Below, one piece after another: positions 43,106 to 52,248 of a stretch of 64,000 nt of DNA. The stretch covers positions 92,984-156,983 of the forward strand of contig CAJTYG010000002.1 in the NCBI GenBank assembly GCA_910584155.1, in the 5' to 3' direction. Made by a program: the position numbers and the translations under genes. How positions within the stretch are numbered: position 1 is the first letter of the stretch; the number at the start of each line of letters is the position of its first letter. The DNA comes from an uncultured Christensenella sp. (lineage in GTDB: Bacteria > Bacillota > Clostridia > Christensenellales > CAG-917). The notes beneath the pieces were generated by a model. The model was not told the origin of the DNA, did no database searches, and saw only the letters and a program-made list of their open reading frames with translations.

Positions 43106-44893
43106 TTACTCTTTGACGATAGCGTTAAAGCGGCAGGTTTGGATACATTGTCCGCACTTAATGCACTTGTTCAAGTCAATTTCAAACTTCTTCTTGATCT
43201 CACCCGAAATTGCGTTTACGGGGCACTTTCTTGCGCAAGCCGAGCAGCCCTTGCAGTTGTCCGTAATCTTGTACTGTACAAGCTTCTTGCAGACGTGTGC
43301 GGGACAGCGGTGCTCCAAGATGTGCGCTTCGTACTCGTTGCGGAAATAGCGCAGAGTTGAAAGCACGGGGTTTGGCGCAGTCTGACCGAGACCGCAAAGC
43401 GAATTTGACTTTATGTAGTAGCAAAGCTGTTCCATATCGTCGAGGTCCTGCATAGTTGCATGACCGCTTGTGATTTTGTCGAGATACTCGAGCAAACGGC
43501 GGTTGCCGATACGGCAAGGCGTACATTTGCCGCAGCTTTCGTCGACGGTAAACTCAAGGAAGAATTTTGCGATGTCAACCATACAGTTGTCCTCGTCCAT
43601 AACGATCATTCCGCCCGAGCCCATCATAGAGCCGATGGAAATGAGGTTGTCATAGTCGATGGGAATGTCAAGATGTTCGGCAGGTATACAGCCGCCCGAC
43701 GGACCGCCCGTCTGCGCAGCCTTAAACTTCTTGCCGTTGGGGATACCTCCGCCGATGTCCTCGATGATTTCTCTGAGTGTCGTACCCATAGGAATTTCAA
43801 CAAGACCTGTATTGACTATCTTTCCGCCGAGAGCAAAGACCTTTGTGCCCTTTGACTTTTCGGTGCCCATAGACGCAAACCAATCTGCGCCCTTCATTAT
43901 GATCTGAGCGACGTTTGCATAGGTCTCGACGTTATTGAGAATTGTGGGCTTGCCGAACAATCCCTTGACCGCAGGGAACGGAGGACGTGGACGGGGCTCG
44001 CCTCTGTGACCTTCGATAGAGGTCATAAGTGCGGTTTCCTCACCGCAGACGAATGCGCCCGAGCCGAGCTTAAGCTCGATATCGAATTTGAAGCCTGTGC
44101 CGAGAATGTTGTCGCCGAGCAAGCCGTACTCTCTTGACTGTGCTATAGCTATCTTCAAACGCTCGACTGCGATAGGATATTCTGCACGGACATAGATGTA
44201 ACCCTGATGAGAGCCGATTGCATAACCTGCTATCGTCATTGCTTCGAGCACTGCGTGGGGATCGCCCTCGAGCACGGACCTGTCCATAAACGCACCGGGG
44301 TCTCCCTCGTCTGCGTTGCAGCATACATATTTTGTGTCATTATTCTGATTTTTAGCAAACTGCCACTTTACGCCTGTGGGGAAGCCTGCGCCGCCTCTGC
44401 CTCTGAGCCCCGACGACTTGATGATGTCGATGACCTGCTGAGGATCAAGCTCCGTCAAGCACTTGATAAGCGCCTGATATCCGTCACGTGCGATGTATTC
44501 GTCTATCTTTTCGGGATTGATGACGCCGCAGTTGCGGAGCGCCACACGTGTTTGCTTTTTATAGAAGTTTGTATCCGACAAAGCCTTTACAACCTTGTTG
44601 CCCAAAGCTTTTTCATGATAAAGCAATCTTTCGACAAGTCTGCCCTTTATGATGTGTTCCTCGATGATCTCGGGCACATCGTCAACTGTGATACAGCTGT
44701 AAAACGCTCCTTCCGGATAAATGATGATGATAGGACCTACTGCGCAAAGACCGAAGCAGCCCGTGCCCACTACAAGCACGTCGTCCTGAAGATTTTTTTC
44801 TTTTATCTGTTGCTCGAACGCCTCACGGATCTTACCGCTGTTGTTTGAGTGACAGCCCGTTCCGCCACAGACAAGAATGTGAGTTCTGTACAT
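43106..44893 (-). CDS. hydB: NADH-binding hydrogenase subunit HydB (NuoF-like)
   Basis: 595 aa. An N-terminal thioredoxin-like 2Fe-2S domain (VCGGTGCHSN; CFGLC), the NADH site GRGGAGFPTG, FMN motif GAFVCGEETALM, the 4Fe-4S site ESCGKCTPCR, and a C-terminal two-cluster ferredoxin (CKGCSACARKC, CIKCGQC). This is the flavin subunit of NAD-linked, potentially electron-bifurcating hydrogenases. GGGGGA before the ATG at 44893. The stop is 12 bases before the hydA ATG. Confidence 0.94.
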   Translation of the reverse strand: MYRTHILVCGGTGCHSNNSGKIREAFEQQIKEKNLQDDVLVVGTGCFGLCAVGPIIIIYPEGAFYSCITVDDVPEIIEEHIIKGRLVERLLYHEKALGNKVVKALSDTNFYKKQTRVALRNCGVINPEKIDEYIARDGYQALIKCLTELDPQQVIDIIKSSGLRGRGGAGFPTGVKWQFAKNQNNDTKYVCCNADEGDPGAFMDRSVLEGDPHAVLEAMTIAGYAIGSHQGYIYVRAEYPIAVERLKIAIAQSREYGLLGDNILGTGFKFDIELKLGSGAFVCGEETALMTSIEGHRGEPRPRPPFPAVKGLFGKPTILNNVETYANVAQIIMKGADWFASMGTEKSKGTKVFALGGKIVNTGLVEIPMGTTLREIIEDIGGGIPNGKKFKAAQTGGPSGGCIPAEHLDIPIDYDNLISIGSMMGSGGMIVMDEDNCMVDIAKFFLEFTVDESCGKCTPCRIGNRRLLEYLDKITSGHATMQDLDDMEQLCYYIKSNSLCGLGQTAPNPVLSTLRYFRNEYEAHILEHRCPAHVCKKLVQYKITDNCKGCSACARKCPVNAISGEIKKKFEIDLNKCIKCGQCIQTCRFNAIVKE

Positions 44894-44909
44894 AATATCT
44901 TTCCCCCTT

Positions 44910-45263
44910 TTACGCTTTGGCATTTGCGCCGTCATTGACGATGCTGCTTATGATTTCAACGGCTTTTTCAGCGTTGACGTGAGTATACTTTACGCACTCT
45001 TTGCCGGGAACGTGGACCTCGACGGTCGGCTCCTCCTCGCAGTTGCCGAGGCAGCCCGTACGAGTAACTCTCACGCCCTTGAGCTGACGGGCTTCTACCT
45101 CGTCGACAAGCGTGTTAAATACAGTGCGTGCGCCCGCATTTATGCCGCAGGTGCCCATGCCGACGATGATATGCGTTTCCTTTTCGGCATCGGTGTTGTC
45201 ACGCAGAATGATCTGCGATTGCATTGCCTCTCTTATAGCCATTATATCGGCGATGCTTTTCAT
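44910..45263 (-). CDS. Stand-alone thioredoxin-like 2Fe-2S ferredoxin subunit
   Basis: 117 aa. GMGTCGINAG and RTGCLGNCEEEP supply the 2Fe-2S cysteines of the NuoE/HydC fold without its helical N-terminus. It lies between the HATPase gene and hydB. Such small subunits occur in NADH-linked hydrogenase operons of Clostridia as electron relays or assembly factors. A GGAG site (GGAGGAGCAATGTT) precedes the start. Confidence 0.9.
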   Translation of the reverse strand: MKSIADIMAIREAMQSQIILRDNTDAEKETHIIVGMGTCGINAGARTVFNTLVDEVEARQLKGVRVTRTGCLGNCEEEPTVEVHVPGKECVKYTHVNAEKAVEIISSIVNDGANAKA

Positions 45264-45282
45264 AACATTGCTCCTCCATTTG

Positions 45283-45783
45283 TCAGTTGTTTTGGTTTAT
45301 ATCCTCTCTTATCAAGCGGAGCGCCCCGAGCGATTGCAGCTTTGCAACCCCGAAGGAGGATTTCAGCTCCCTTGTATCATACATTTTTATGTTCTCGCCC
45401 CTCTGCACCTTGAGCACGACGTCATAGCCCTCGTCTACAAGCGTCACAAACGTTGCGCCCAAATCGCCGAGCTTTGCCTTTGATGCGGCATAGCTTGCAA
45501 AGACTGCTGTGCCTACACCCTCCTGCGACGTGATTTTAAACTCGCCGCAACATTCGGCAGTCTCTTCGCTTAGCAAAGCAAGTCCGAGCCCCGTGCTACC
45601 CTTAAAAGATACGCCTCTTTGCATTGCTATCGCAAGCTTATCGGCGCTCATTCCGCACCCGTCGTCGGTCACCGTAAACGACAGCAGTCCGTCTTTTTCA
45701 AGCACGCTAATGCAAATCAGCTTAGCTAAGGCGTCTATCGAGTTTTGCGCCACGTCGAGTATTGCGAGCGAGACCTCTCTCAT
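45283..45783 (-). CDS. HATPase-domain protein in the hydrogenase operon
   Basis: 166 aa, a bare GHKL ATPase: N-box DVAQNSIDALA (about 10-20), DDGCGM and GSTGLGLALL. There is no sensor, dimerisation helix or His, so it is not a complete kinase; it resembles the SpoIIAB/anti-sigma-like ATPases. Genes of this type recur inside clostridial NADH-hydrogenase operons (between nuoE- and nuoF-like genes), where their function is unresolved. It could regulate the hydrogenase or a sigma factor. Confidence 0.85.
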   Translation of the reverse strand: MREVSLAILDVAQNSIDALAKLICISVLEKDGLLSFTVTDDGCGMSADKLAIAMQRGVSFKGSTGLGLALLSEETAECCGEFKITSQEGVGTAVFASYAASKAKLGDLGATFVTLVDEGYDVVLKVQRGENIKMYDTRELKSSFGVAKLQSLGALRLIREDINQNN

Positions 45784-45789
45784 AAGAGA

Positions 45790-46296
45790 CTACATTTGCT
45801 GATATTTTGCAACGATGTCGGGGATATCCTTTACCGTAAGCTTGCCGTAAACCTCTTTGTTTACGGTCATAACGGGAGCGAGACCGCAGCAGCCGACGCA
45901 TCTTGTTGACGCAATGGAAAATCTGCCGTCCGAGGACGTTTCGCCGTCCTTGAGGTTTAAACATTCCTCAAGCTTTGCGACAATTTCGCCCGAGCCTTTG
46001 ACATAGCAGGCTGTGCCTAAGCAGACGCCAAACGCATACGCACCCTGTGGATTAAGGGTGAACTGAGAATAAAAAGTCGCCACTCCGAACACCTCTTCAA
46101 GAGAAACGCCCATCGTGTCGGCTATGATGCTCTGCACCTCTACGGGCAGATAACCGTAAATTGACTGTGCCCTCTGCAACGCCGTCATGACGCTTGGATG
46201 CTCAGAAGCTTTGATCTCCTTCAAGACCTCTCTGAGCTGAGCTTCCTGCTCCGCCGTGCCTTTGAATGCAACAGTCGTAAGTTTAATTTTTGACAT
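45790..46296 (-). CDS. hydC: NuoE-like hydrogenase subunit HydC
   Basis: 168 aa. A helical N-terminal domain (ALQRAQSIYGYLP, FGVATFYSQF) and a thioredoxin fold with 2Fe-2S cysteines CLGTAC and CVGCC. It transfers electrons with HydB. The ATG at 46296 follows GGAGGAG; the extra upstream codons of the longer frame lack support. First gene of the operon. Confidence 0.94.
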   Translation of the reverse strand: MSKIKLTTVAFKGTAEQEAQLREVLKEIKASEHPSVMTALQRAQSIYGYLPVEVQSIIADTMGVSLEEVFGVATFYSQFTLNPQGAYAFGVCLGTACYVKGSGEIVAKLEECLNLKDGETSSDGRFSIASTRCVGCCGLAPVMTVNKEVYGKLTVKDIPDIVAKYQQM

Positions 46297-46328
46297 AAAC
46301 TCCTCCGTAAAAATAACGCTGTGCCTTG

Positions 46329-46357
46329 ATTTTAACACATTTAAATTGCAGTTGCAA
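46329..46357 (-). promoter_or_regulatory. Promoter of the hydrogenase operon
   Basis: Minus-strand TTGCAA (46357-46352), 17-bp spacer, TAAAAT (46334-46329). No obvious Rex operator (TTGTGAnnnnnnTCACAA-like) is visible. Confidence 0.65.
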
Positions 46358-46418
46358 GGATATTTAGGATAATATTTAATATATTTACTGTAATTATATG
46401 GATAAATATATAAATCAA

Positions 46419-46448
46419 AAATGCGTGCCGCTCAGCACGCATTTTTTT
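46419..46448 (-). terminator. Bidirectional terminator after nadE
   Basis: AAAAATGCGTGC / GCACGCATTTTTTT with a 6-base loop, 40 bases after nadE; T runs on both strands. Confidence 0.85.
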
Positions 46449-46488
46449 AGTTTTAGGTATTCTAAACGGGTAAATTGTTAATAATATC

Positions 46489-47235
46489 TCACTCGCCGTA
46501 CTTCAGTGGCATACGCAGCTTATGTGCGCTTGCCGCTTTTGCCTTTTCTATTTTTTGCTTTACGGAAGGCTCCACGCTCTCGCCCTTGAGATATGCGTCT
46601 ACATCCGCATATTTTATGCCGAGCTCGTCCTCGTCCGTCTGTCCCTGATACAGTCCTGCGGACGGTGCCTTATCGACTATAGACGACGGCGCACCCAAAT
46701 AGCGCAGGTGCTCGTATACTTCAGCCACGTTAAGGTCGGCAATAGGGTTGAAATCGTGCGCTCCGTCCCCCCATTTTGTAAAATATCCGAGCGTTATTTC
46801 ATCGAGGTTGCCCGTCCCTGCAACAAGATATCCCCTTGCCTGACCGAGCGCATACAGAGCGGTCATTCTCAGGCGTGGATTTATGTTTATTCCCGCCATT
46901 TTTATGTTGTTTTCGCCTGCGCAGTCCTCGCTTAAATGCTCGCCGAGCGCAGACATAAAGCTGCTTTTCGTTTCACTCAAATCTATCTCTATTTGCTTGA
47001 TATTATAGCGCTTGCCCGCCTCTATGGCGTCGCTGCGGTCGCTGCCGTAGTTTTGCGCCGACTGACAGGGCATTATCACACCCAACACGTTGTCTGTCGC
47101 CATTTTGCAAAGCGCACCGACCAAGGTGCAATCCTTGCCGCCGCTGTTGCCGTATATTATGCCATTTGCCCCCGTTGTTTTAAGCAAATCTTTTATCCAT
47201 TGCACACGGCTTTCAACCGAAGCTTTGACGTCCAT
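46489..47235 (-). CDS. nadE: NAD synthetase (ammonia-dependent)
   Basis: Amidates nicotinic acid adenine dinucleotide to NAD. 248 aa without a glutaminase domain, so it depends on free ammonia. The P-loop YGNSGGKDC has Cys where Ser is usual (SGGKDS). GTGNLDEITLGYFTKWGDGA and PSAGLYQGQTDEDELG are family landmarks. ATG at 47235 with GAGG upstream. It supplies the cofactor that the adjacent hydrogenase and glycerol dehydrogenase use. Confidence 0.94.
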   Translation of the reverse strand: MDVKASVESRVQWIKDLLKTTGANGIIYGNSGGKDCTLVGALCKMATDNVLGVIMPCQSAQNYGSDRSDAIEAGKRYNIKQIEIDLSETKSSFMSALGEHLSEDCAGENNIKMAGININPRLRMTALYALGQARGYLVAGTGNLDEITLGYFTKWGDGAHDFNPIADLNVAEVYEHLRYLGAPSSIVDKAPSAGLYQGQTDEDELGIKYADVDAYLKGESVEPSVKQKIEKAKAASAHKLRMPLKYGE

Positions 47236-47432
47236 AAGCAAACCTCGCCATATAAATTGTTTATTGTAATTATAATCTGTAAGTTATATTTACAGAAGCA
47301 TTATATATCAATTTGCCGCCTTTCACAAAAGCTTTTGATGTAAAATTCAAAAATTTTTATGTTCAATGTTAAAAAATCGCAATATTTCACTTAAAAAAGT
47401 TTAAAAATTGCCATTTTTTAGTAAATTTAGTA

Positions 47433-47461
47433 TTGAAATTAGTATTTTAAGGTTATATAAT
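47433..47461 (+). promoter_or_regulatory. Promoter of gldA
   Basis: TTGAAA (47433-47438), 17-bp spacer, perfect TATAAT (47456-47461). No clear operator or riboswitch in 47242-47432. Confidence 0.8.
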
Positions 47462-47498
47462 GTACTCATCAAATAAAACTCTATAAGGAGAAAATTTT

Positions 47499-48656
47499 AT
47501 GAGAAAAGCATTTATTTGCCCCACTAAGTACGTCCAAGGCGAGCACGAGCTGCTCAACCTCGGATATTTTGTCAGAACTTTCGGTAAAAAAGCTCTGCTT
47601 ATCGCCGACCCGTTTGCACTCAATCTCGTCAAAGACGAGCTCGAAGCTACGCAAAAGAAATTCGGCGTCGAGTTTGTTACAAGCGACCTCTTTAAAGGCG
47701 AATGCTCACGCAACACCGTAAAAGCTTTGCAGGAGTTTGCAAAGGCTAACAAGTGTGCTTGCACCATCGGTCTTGGCGGCGGCAAGGCTATCGATACATC
47801 AAAGTGCGTTGCGGCAGGCAACAACCTCATCATCTGCCCCACTATCGCAGCAACGGACGCACCTACGTCCCACTCGGCAGTGCTTTACACGGACGACCAT
47901 CACTTTGACGATTATGCGTACTTCAGACAGAGCCCCAGCGTTGTGCTCATCGACACCACAGTCATTGCAAACGCACCGACACGCTTCCTCGTAAGCGGCA
48001 TGGGCGACGCACTTTCTACATACTTTGAGGCACGTGCAAACGTACGCTCCTGCTCAAACGTCAACGCAGGTCTCCCCTGCGGCGCAAACCGTGCAAAGGG
48101 AACAATGCTCGGCTACGGCACAATGGCGGCGTTTGCTCTTGCAGAGCTCTGCTATAAGACGCTTCTTTCAGACGGCGCAAAGGCAAAAGCAGCTTGCGAT
48201 ATGAATTGCGTTACGCCTGCTTTCGAGAAGATTGTTGAAACAAACATCCTTCTCTCAGGCCTTGGCTTCGAGAGCGGCGGACTTGCAGCCGCACACGCAA
48301 TTCACGACGGTCTTACGCTTCTGCCCGCACACACAAAGTTCTATCACGGCGAAATGGTCGCATTCGGCACCATCTGCCAGCTCGTGCTTGAAAACAGCCC
48401 CGAGGAAGAGCTTTACGAAGTGCTCAACTTCTGCGACGAAGTAGGTCTGCCCGTCTGCCTTAAGGACCTCGGCACAGAGGAAATCGACGACGAGCTGCTC
48501 ACCGCTGTTGCAGAAAAGACCTGCATCCCCGATGAATCCATCCACAATATGCCTTTCCCCGTAACGGTGGACATGGTAAAAGCGGCTATCAAGACAGCCG
48601 ATAAGATCGGTCACGAGTTCAAATACGGCTGCGACTGCGATTGCGGCTGCTGCTAA
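47499..48656 (+). CDS. gldA: Glycerol dehydrogenase
   Basis: Oxidises glycerol to dihydroxyacetone with NAD. 385 aa, iron/zinc-type alcohol dehydrogenase fold: GLGGGKAIDTSK for NAD, metal ligands in the DAPTSHSA, AAHAIHDG and FYHGEMVAFG segments. The tail ends in an unusual Cys/Asp run (YGCDCDCGCC) beyond the normal C-terminus. AAGGAG lies 8 bases before the ATG. Codon choice (many CTC, GCA, GGC, ATC codons) suggests high expression. dhaKL follows. Confidence 0.95.
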   Translation: MRKAFICPTKYVQGEHELLNLGYFVRTFGKKALLIADPFALNLVKDELEATQKKFGVEFVTSDLFKGECSRNTVKALQEFAKANKCACTIGLGGGKAIDTSKCVAAGNNLIICPTIAATDAPTSHSAVLYTDDHHFDDYAYFRQSPSVVLIDTTVIANAPTRFLVSGMGDALSTYFEARANVRSCSNVNAGLPCGANRAKGTMLGYGTMAAFALAELCYKTLLSDGAKAKAACDMNCVTPAFEKIVETNILLSGLGFESGGLAAAHAIHDGLTLLPAHTKFYHGEMVAFGTICQLVLENSPEEELYEVLNFCDEVGLPVCLKDLGTEEIDDELLTAVAEKTCIPDESIHNMPFPVTVDMVKAAIKTADKIGHEFKYGCDCDCGCC

Positions 48657-48668
48657 TACGATACTTTT

Positions 48669-48697
48669 GATACTCTCCCACCATGTGGGAGAGTATC
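48669..48697 (+). terminator. Hairpin between gldA and dhaKL
   Basis: 13-bp perfect stem GATACTCTCCCAC / GTGGGAGAGTATC with a CAT loop and a short TTG tail. A terminator or mRNA-stability element; 130 bases remain before dhaKL. Confidence 0.75.
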
Positions 48698-48827
48698 TTG
48701 CTGATTATAGATCAAAAGTTCGTTTTAATAATCAAGTATTTTAAAAAACTTAAAAATCTATAATACTTTCATCAAAATTACGGCAAAATGAGCGCAAAAA
48801 CTCGTTTGCCCCGATAAGGAGATAATT

Positions 48828-50654
48828 ATGAAAAAAATTATGAACACCCCCGAGACCTTTGTATACGATATGTGTCACGGGCTTGCAGCGGCTCATCCCG
48901 AGCTCGAGTTTGTAGAAAAATTTAAAATCGTAAAAAAGAAAGAGATCGACGACAATAAAGTAAGCCTTATCTCGGGCGGTGGCAGCGGTCACGAGCCTGC
49001 ACACGCAGGTTTTGTCGGCAAAGGTATGCTTGACGCAGCCGTTTGCGGCGACGTATTCGCCTCCCCTTCACAGGTACAGGTTTACAATTCCATTAAGAAG
49101 TGCGCAACCGAAAAGGGCGTGCTGCTCATCATCAAAAACTATTCCGGCGACTGCATGAACTTCAACAATGCAATGAGCGACGCACAGGAAGACGGCATCA
49201 AGGTCGACGCCGTTTATGTAAACGACGATATCGCAGTTAAAGACTCTCTTTACACTGTCGGTCGCAGAGGCGTTGCGGGCACAGTGCTCGTACACAAGTG
49301 CGCAGGCGCAGCAGCTCAGCAAGGCAAGGAGCTTGAAGAAGTAAAGCGTGTTGCAAACAAGGTCATCGACAACGTACGTTCGTTTGGCTTTGCATTTACT
49401 TCCTGCACGGTTCCCGCAGCAGGTCACCCCACCTTTGAAATCGGCGACGATGAAATGGAATTCGGCGTAGGCATCCACGGCGAGCCCGGCCGTTTCCGTG
49501 AAAAAATCGACTATTCGAAGGGCACATTCTCCGATGATCTCTCACGCAGAATCGTCACCGACCTCGAAGAGGACCTCAAGCTCAAAAAAGGCGAGGACGT
49601 CGTGTTGCTCATCAATGGATTCGGCGGCACACCTATGCAGGAGCTTTACATCCTCAACAACTCCGTCACAAAGGCACTTGCGGCAGACGGCGTAAACATC
49701 CACCGCACTATCGTCGGCAACTTTATGACCTCTATCGATATGGCAGGCGCATCTATTACGGTGCTGCGTGTTGACGACGAGCTCAAGGCACTTGTAGACT
49801 ACCCCGTATCAACGCCCGCACTCACTTGGGGCGCAGCAATGAGCGAGGAAGCAGACGCAGCACTCGAGGCAATAAAGGCTATCGGCAAGGCTCTCAACAT
49901 CACCCCTCAGGAAACTGTCAAAAAGTCAGCTAAAAAGGCTGCTGCGGCAGAGGAAGAGGACGCAAACGCCGTGTACGAAGTAGTCGGCGAGCCTGTTGTA
50001 ACCGAAACTATCAACACTCCCGCTTTTGTCAAAATCGTTGACAAAATGGCTGACGTTATAATCGAAAACGAAGTCCCCTTCTGCGAAGCGGATAAGATGG
50101 GCGACGGCGACTTCGGTATGTCTATCGCAAAGGGCTTCAAGCAGCTCAAGGCAGACTGGGCAACGAGAAAGAAAGGCGACATAGGTCAATTCCTCGTAAG
50201 CTGCTCTGAAATCATCAAGGAATACTGCGGCGGCGCATCCGGTCCTATCTGGGGCTCTGCATTCAAGTATGCGGGCAAGGCTATGCTCGGCAAGACGGAA
50301 GTGAACCTCACAGACGTTGCATTCCTCTTTATGGAAGCAAACAGAGGCGTATACGAAACAGGCAAAAAATCCTTCGGCAAGGGCGCAGATATCGGCGACA
50401 AGACGTTGGTTGACGCACTTAAGCCCTGCGCATTGGCTCTCACCAAAGCCGCAGAGGAAGGCAAAAAGCTCAGAGAAGGTCTCGATCTCGGTGCAAAGGC
50501 AGCTCATGAGGGCGCAGAAGCAACCAAGACTCACGTTGCAACTCTCGGCAGAGCGGGCACAGTCGGCGAGCGCAGCATAGGATATCCCGATGCAGGCGCA
50601 CACGGACTTGACGTCATCTTCAACGAACTTGCAAAGTTTGTGAAAACTCTGTAA
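48828..50654 (+). CDS. dhaKL: Dihydroxyacetone kinase, fused DhaK-DhaL
   Basis: Phosphorylates DHA to DHAP, completing oxidative glycerol use. 608 aa. The DhaK half (about 1-340) has LISGGGSGHEPAHAG and the substrate-binding His in GIHGEPGR. The DhaL half (about 400-608) has DGDFGMSIAKGF and SGPIWGSAFKYAGKA, with a Lys/Ala/Glu-rich linker (KKSAKKAAAAEEED). No DhaM or PTS partner is nearby, so ATP is the likely donor. AAGGAGA precedes the ATG. Strongly biased codon use like gldA. Confidence 0.94.
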   Translation: MKKIMNTPETFVYDMCHGLAAAHPELEFVEKFKIVKKKEIDDNKVSLISGGGSGHEPAHAGFVGKGMLDAAVCGDVFASPSQVQVYNSIKKCATEKGVLLIIKNYSGDCMNFNNAMSDAQEDGIKVDAVYVNDDIAVKDSLYTVGRRGVAGTVLVHKCAGAAAQQGKELEEVKRVANKVIDNVRSFGFAFTSCTVPAAGHPTFEIGDDEMEFGVGIHGEPGRFREKIDYSKGTFSDDLSRRIVTDLEEDLKLKKGEDVVLLINGFGGTPMQELYILNNSVTKALAADGVNIHRTIVGNFMTSIDMAGASITVLRVDDELKALVDYPVSTPALTWGAAMSEEADAALEAIKAIGKALNITPQETVKKSAKKAAAAEEEDANAVYEVVGEPVVTETINTPAFVKIVDKMADVIIENEVPFCEADKMGDGDFGMSIAKGFKQLKADWATRKKGDIGQFLVSCSEIIKEYCGGASGPIWGSAFKYAGKAMLGKTEVNLTDVAFLFMEANRGVYETGKKSFGKGADIGDKTLVDALKPCALALTKAAEEGKKLREGLDLGAKAAHEGAEATKTHVATLGRAGTVGERSIGYPDAGAHGLDVIFNELAKFVKTL

Positions 50655-50672
50655 TTCAGTTTAACAACACTT

Positions 50673-50703
50673 AAGGGCATTGCAATCGCAATGCCCTTTC
50701 TTT
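50673..50703 (+). terminator. Terminator of dhaKL
   Basis: AAGGGCATTGC / GCAATGCCCTT with an AATC loop followed by TCTTTTT. Confidence 0.9.
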
Positions 50704-50754
50704 TTGCAATGAAATTATTTGAAATACTGCACTTCATTTGACAATGATATTCTG

Positions 50755-51864
50755 CTAAAGTCTGAAAACCCTATTGCCGTTTATGTACTTTGCACTGCTT
50801 ACTATTATGCTTTTAGCCTGCCTCGGCGTGATATTCCTATATTTCTGACACAGCAGACAGCAAGCCCCCGCAACGTAAGGCGCAGCGGCGGACGTGCCTG
50901 TCATAAGCGAGTATGTCCCTCCTGCCGCTATTCCCTTGACGTTTACGCCGTCTGCAAACACGTCGGGACGAAGGGCGCCCTGATAAATGCCTCTCGACGT
51001 AAACTGCGCAAGCTTATCTTCCTCATCTACTGCGCCTACTGCAATGACTTCGTTGCTTATCGCAGGCGATTTAAGTGCGTTTTCGCCGCTGTTTCCCGAA
51101 GCCGCTACCACTATCAAGCCGCTTCTTGCCAACATTTCGGCGCCGATTTTCAATGGATCGGCGTAGCTTTGCGGCTCTGCGCCGAAGCTCATACACACTA
51201 CCCTTATCCCATATTGTCTGAAGTTGTCAAACAGCCACTGCATTCCGTCAAGTATTTTAAACGTGCCACTTTCGCCGTTTGCGCCTATCACCTTAAGTCC
51301 CACCACGTTTGCACGTGGAGCTACGCCCATAATGCGTCCGCCGGACAGCGTTCCGTTTCCGCAGGCTATGCCTGCCACAAACGTACCGTGTCCGTTGTCA
51401 TCGTAGGGCTGCGCTTCGCCGTCTATCATATCCACAAAATGTACTATCCGCTCTTTGGGAATGGACAGATCGCTGTGCAAGGACACACCCGTATCCATAA
51501 CGCACATCGTGACGTCTTTGCCGTCAAGATCCGTAGGCAGACTAAGCATAGTGGTTGAGCCGCCGTCCTCTTCGACGCTACCGTTTAAGGCAAAAACCTT
51601 GCTTTGAGCGGATACGTATTCCACTTCCTGCATTCTCTCAAGCTTGATTGCGTCCTTAAGAGCGCATTTTATGCCCACCGAGCGTATAAAAGGATACAAA
51701 GCCGTCACTTCAAAATTGCGCTCGAGCATACTCAAATGCAAGGGGTTGCGCACTCTTACAAGCGCAGTTGCGCTTTCCTGCACGCCTAAAATATTGACAA
51801 GCCTGCCGTCAAATTTGCTTTGCGAGCGTATCATATCGATGACGTTTTTATCAAGCTTATCCAT
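50755..51864 (-). CDS. Cytoplasmic subtilisin-like serine protease
   Basis: 369 aa with no signal peptide. An N-terminal inhibitor-I9-like domain (about 30-85) precedes the catalytic domain: Asp124 (VMDTGV), His159 (NGHGTFVAG), oxyanion Asn258 (ASGNSG) and Ser325 (GTSAAAPYVAG). All catalytic residues are present. Like Bacillus IspA and related intracellular subtilases, it probably acts inside the cell, maybe in starvation or sporulation. It is followed at 3 bp upstream by a small unknown gene, so the pair is co-transcribed. Confidence 0.92.
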   Translation of the reverse strand: MDKLDKNVIDMIRSQSKFDGRLVNILGVQESATALVRVRNPLHLSMLERNFEVTALYPFIRSVGIKCALKDAIKLERMQEVEYVSAQSKVFALNGSVEEDGGSTTMLSLPTDLDGKDVTMCVMDTGVSLHSDLSIPKERIVHFVDMIDGEAQPYDDNGHGTFVAGIACGNGTLSGGRIMGVAPRANVVGLKVIGANGESGTFKILDGMQWLFDNFRQYGIRVVCMSFGAEPQSYADPLKIGAEMLARSGLIVVAASGNSGENALKSPAISNEVIAVGAVDEEDKLAQFTSRGIYQGALRPDVFADGVNVKGIAAGGTYSLMTGTSAAAPYVAGACCLLCQKYRNITPRQAKSIIVSSAKYINGNRVFRL

Positions 51865-51866
51865 AT

Positions 51867-52193
51867 TTAACCCTTCAACATATCTATGATAGAACGCATA
51901 CGGCGTCTTTGCTCGTCGTTTAAAAACGGAGAGGCTGTGGCAAACAGATTTTCCATTGCCGCCGCATCGAATGTGCCGTCGTTTTTCATGCGTGCCGCCA
52001 TTGACATAAGCTCTCGCATAAGCTCGTCCTCGCTTTTGCCCTCATACTGAGCCATACGGTCACGCACGCTTTGCTCGGAGCAAGTTGCATTTATATCATC
52101 TTTTTTGCTGTTTTCTGCATTATTTTGCGGGTTTTTGCGGTTTGCTCCGTTTTGAGCGTTGCACTGATCATAACGTTCCCAAAAATTCATTCT
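51867..52193 (-). CDS. Small hydrophilic protein, function unknown
   Basis: 108 aa. An Asn/Gln-rich N-terminus (YDQCNAQNGANRKNPQNNA) is followed by a helical part (DELMRELMSMAARMKNDG, then FLNDEQRRRMRSIIDMLKG). GGAGGA precedes the ATG at 52193; a longer frame upstream lacks support. It is divergently transcribed from 52249-52770 across 55 bp and precedes the subtilase. I do not recognise a family; a substrate or adaptor of the protease is one possibility. Confidence 0.75.
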   Translation of the reverse strand, partial: RMNFWERYDQCNAQNGANRKNPQNNAENSKKDDINATCSEQSVRDRMAQYEGKSEDELMRELMSMAARMKNDGTFDAAAMENLFATASPFLNDEQRRRMRSIIDMLKG

Positions 52194-52248
52194 GTCCTCC
52201 GTCACATTCAATATATGTCGGCATATTATGGTTGTGACAAGGTGGAAT

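Noticed and set aside
46297..46400. Rex operator upstream of the hydrogenase operon
   Set aside because: No convincing inverted TTGTGA-type site found.
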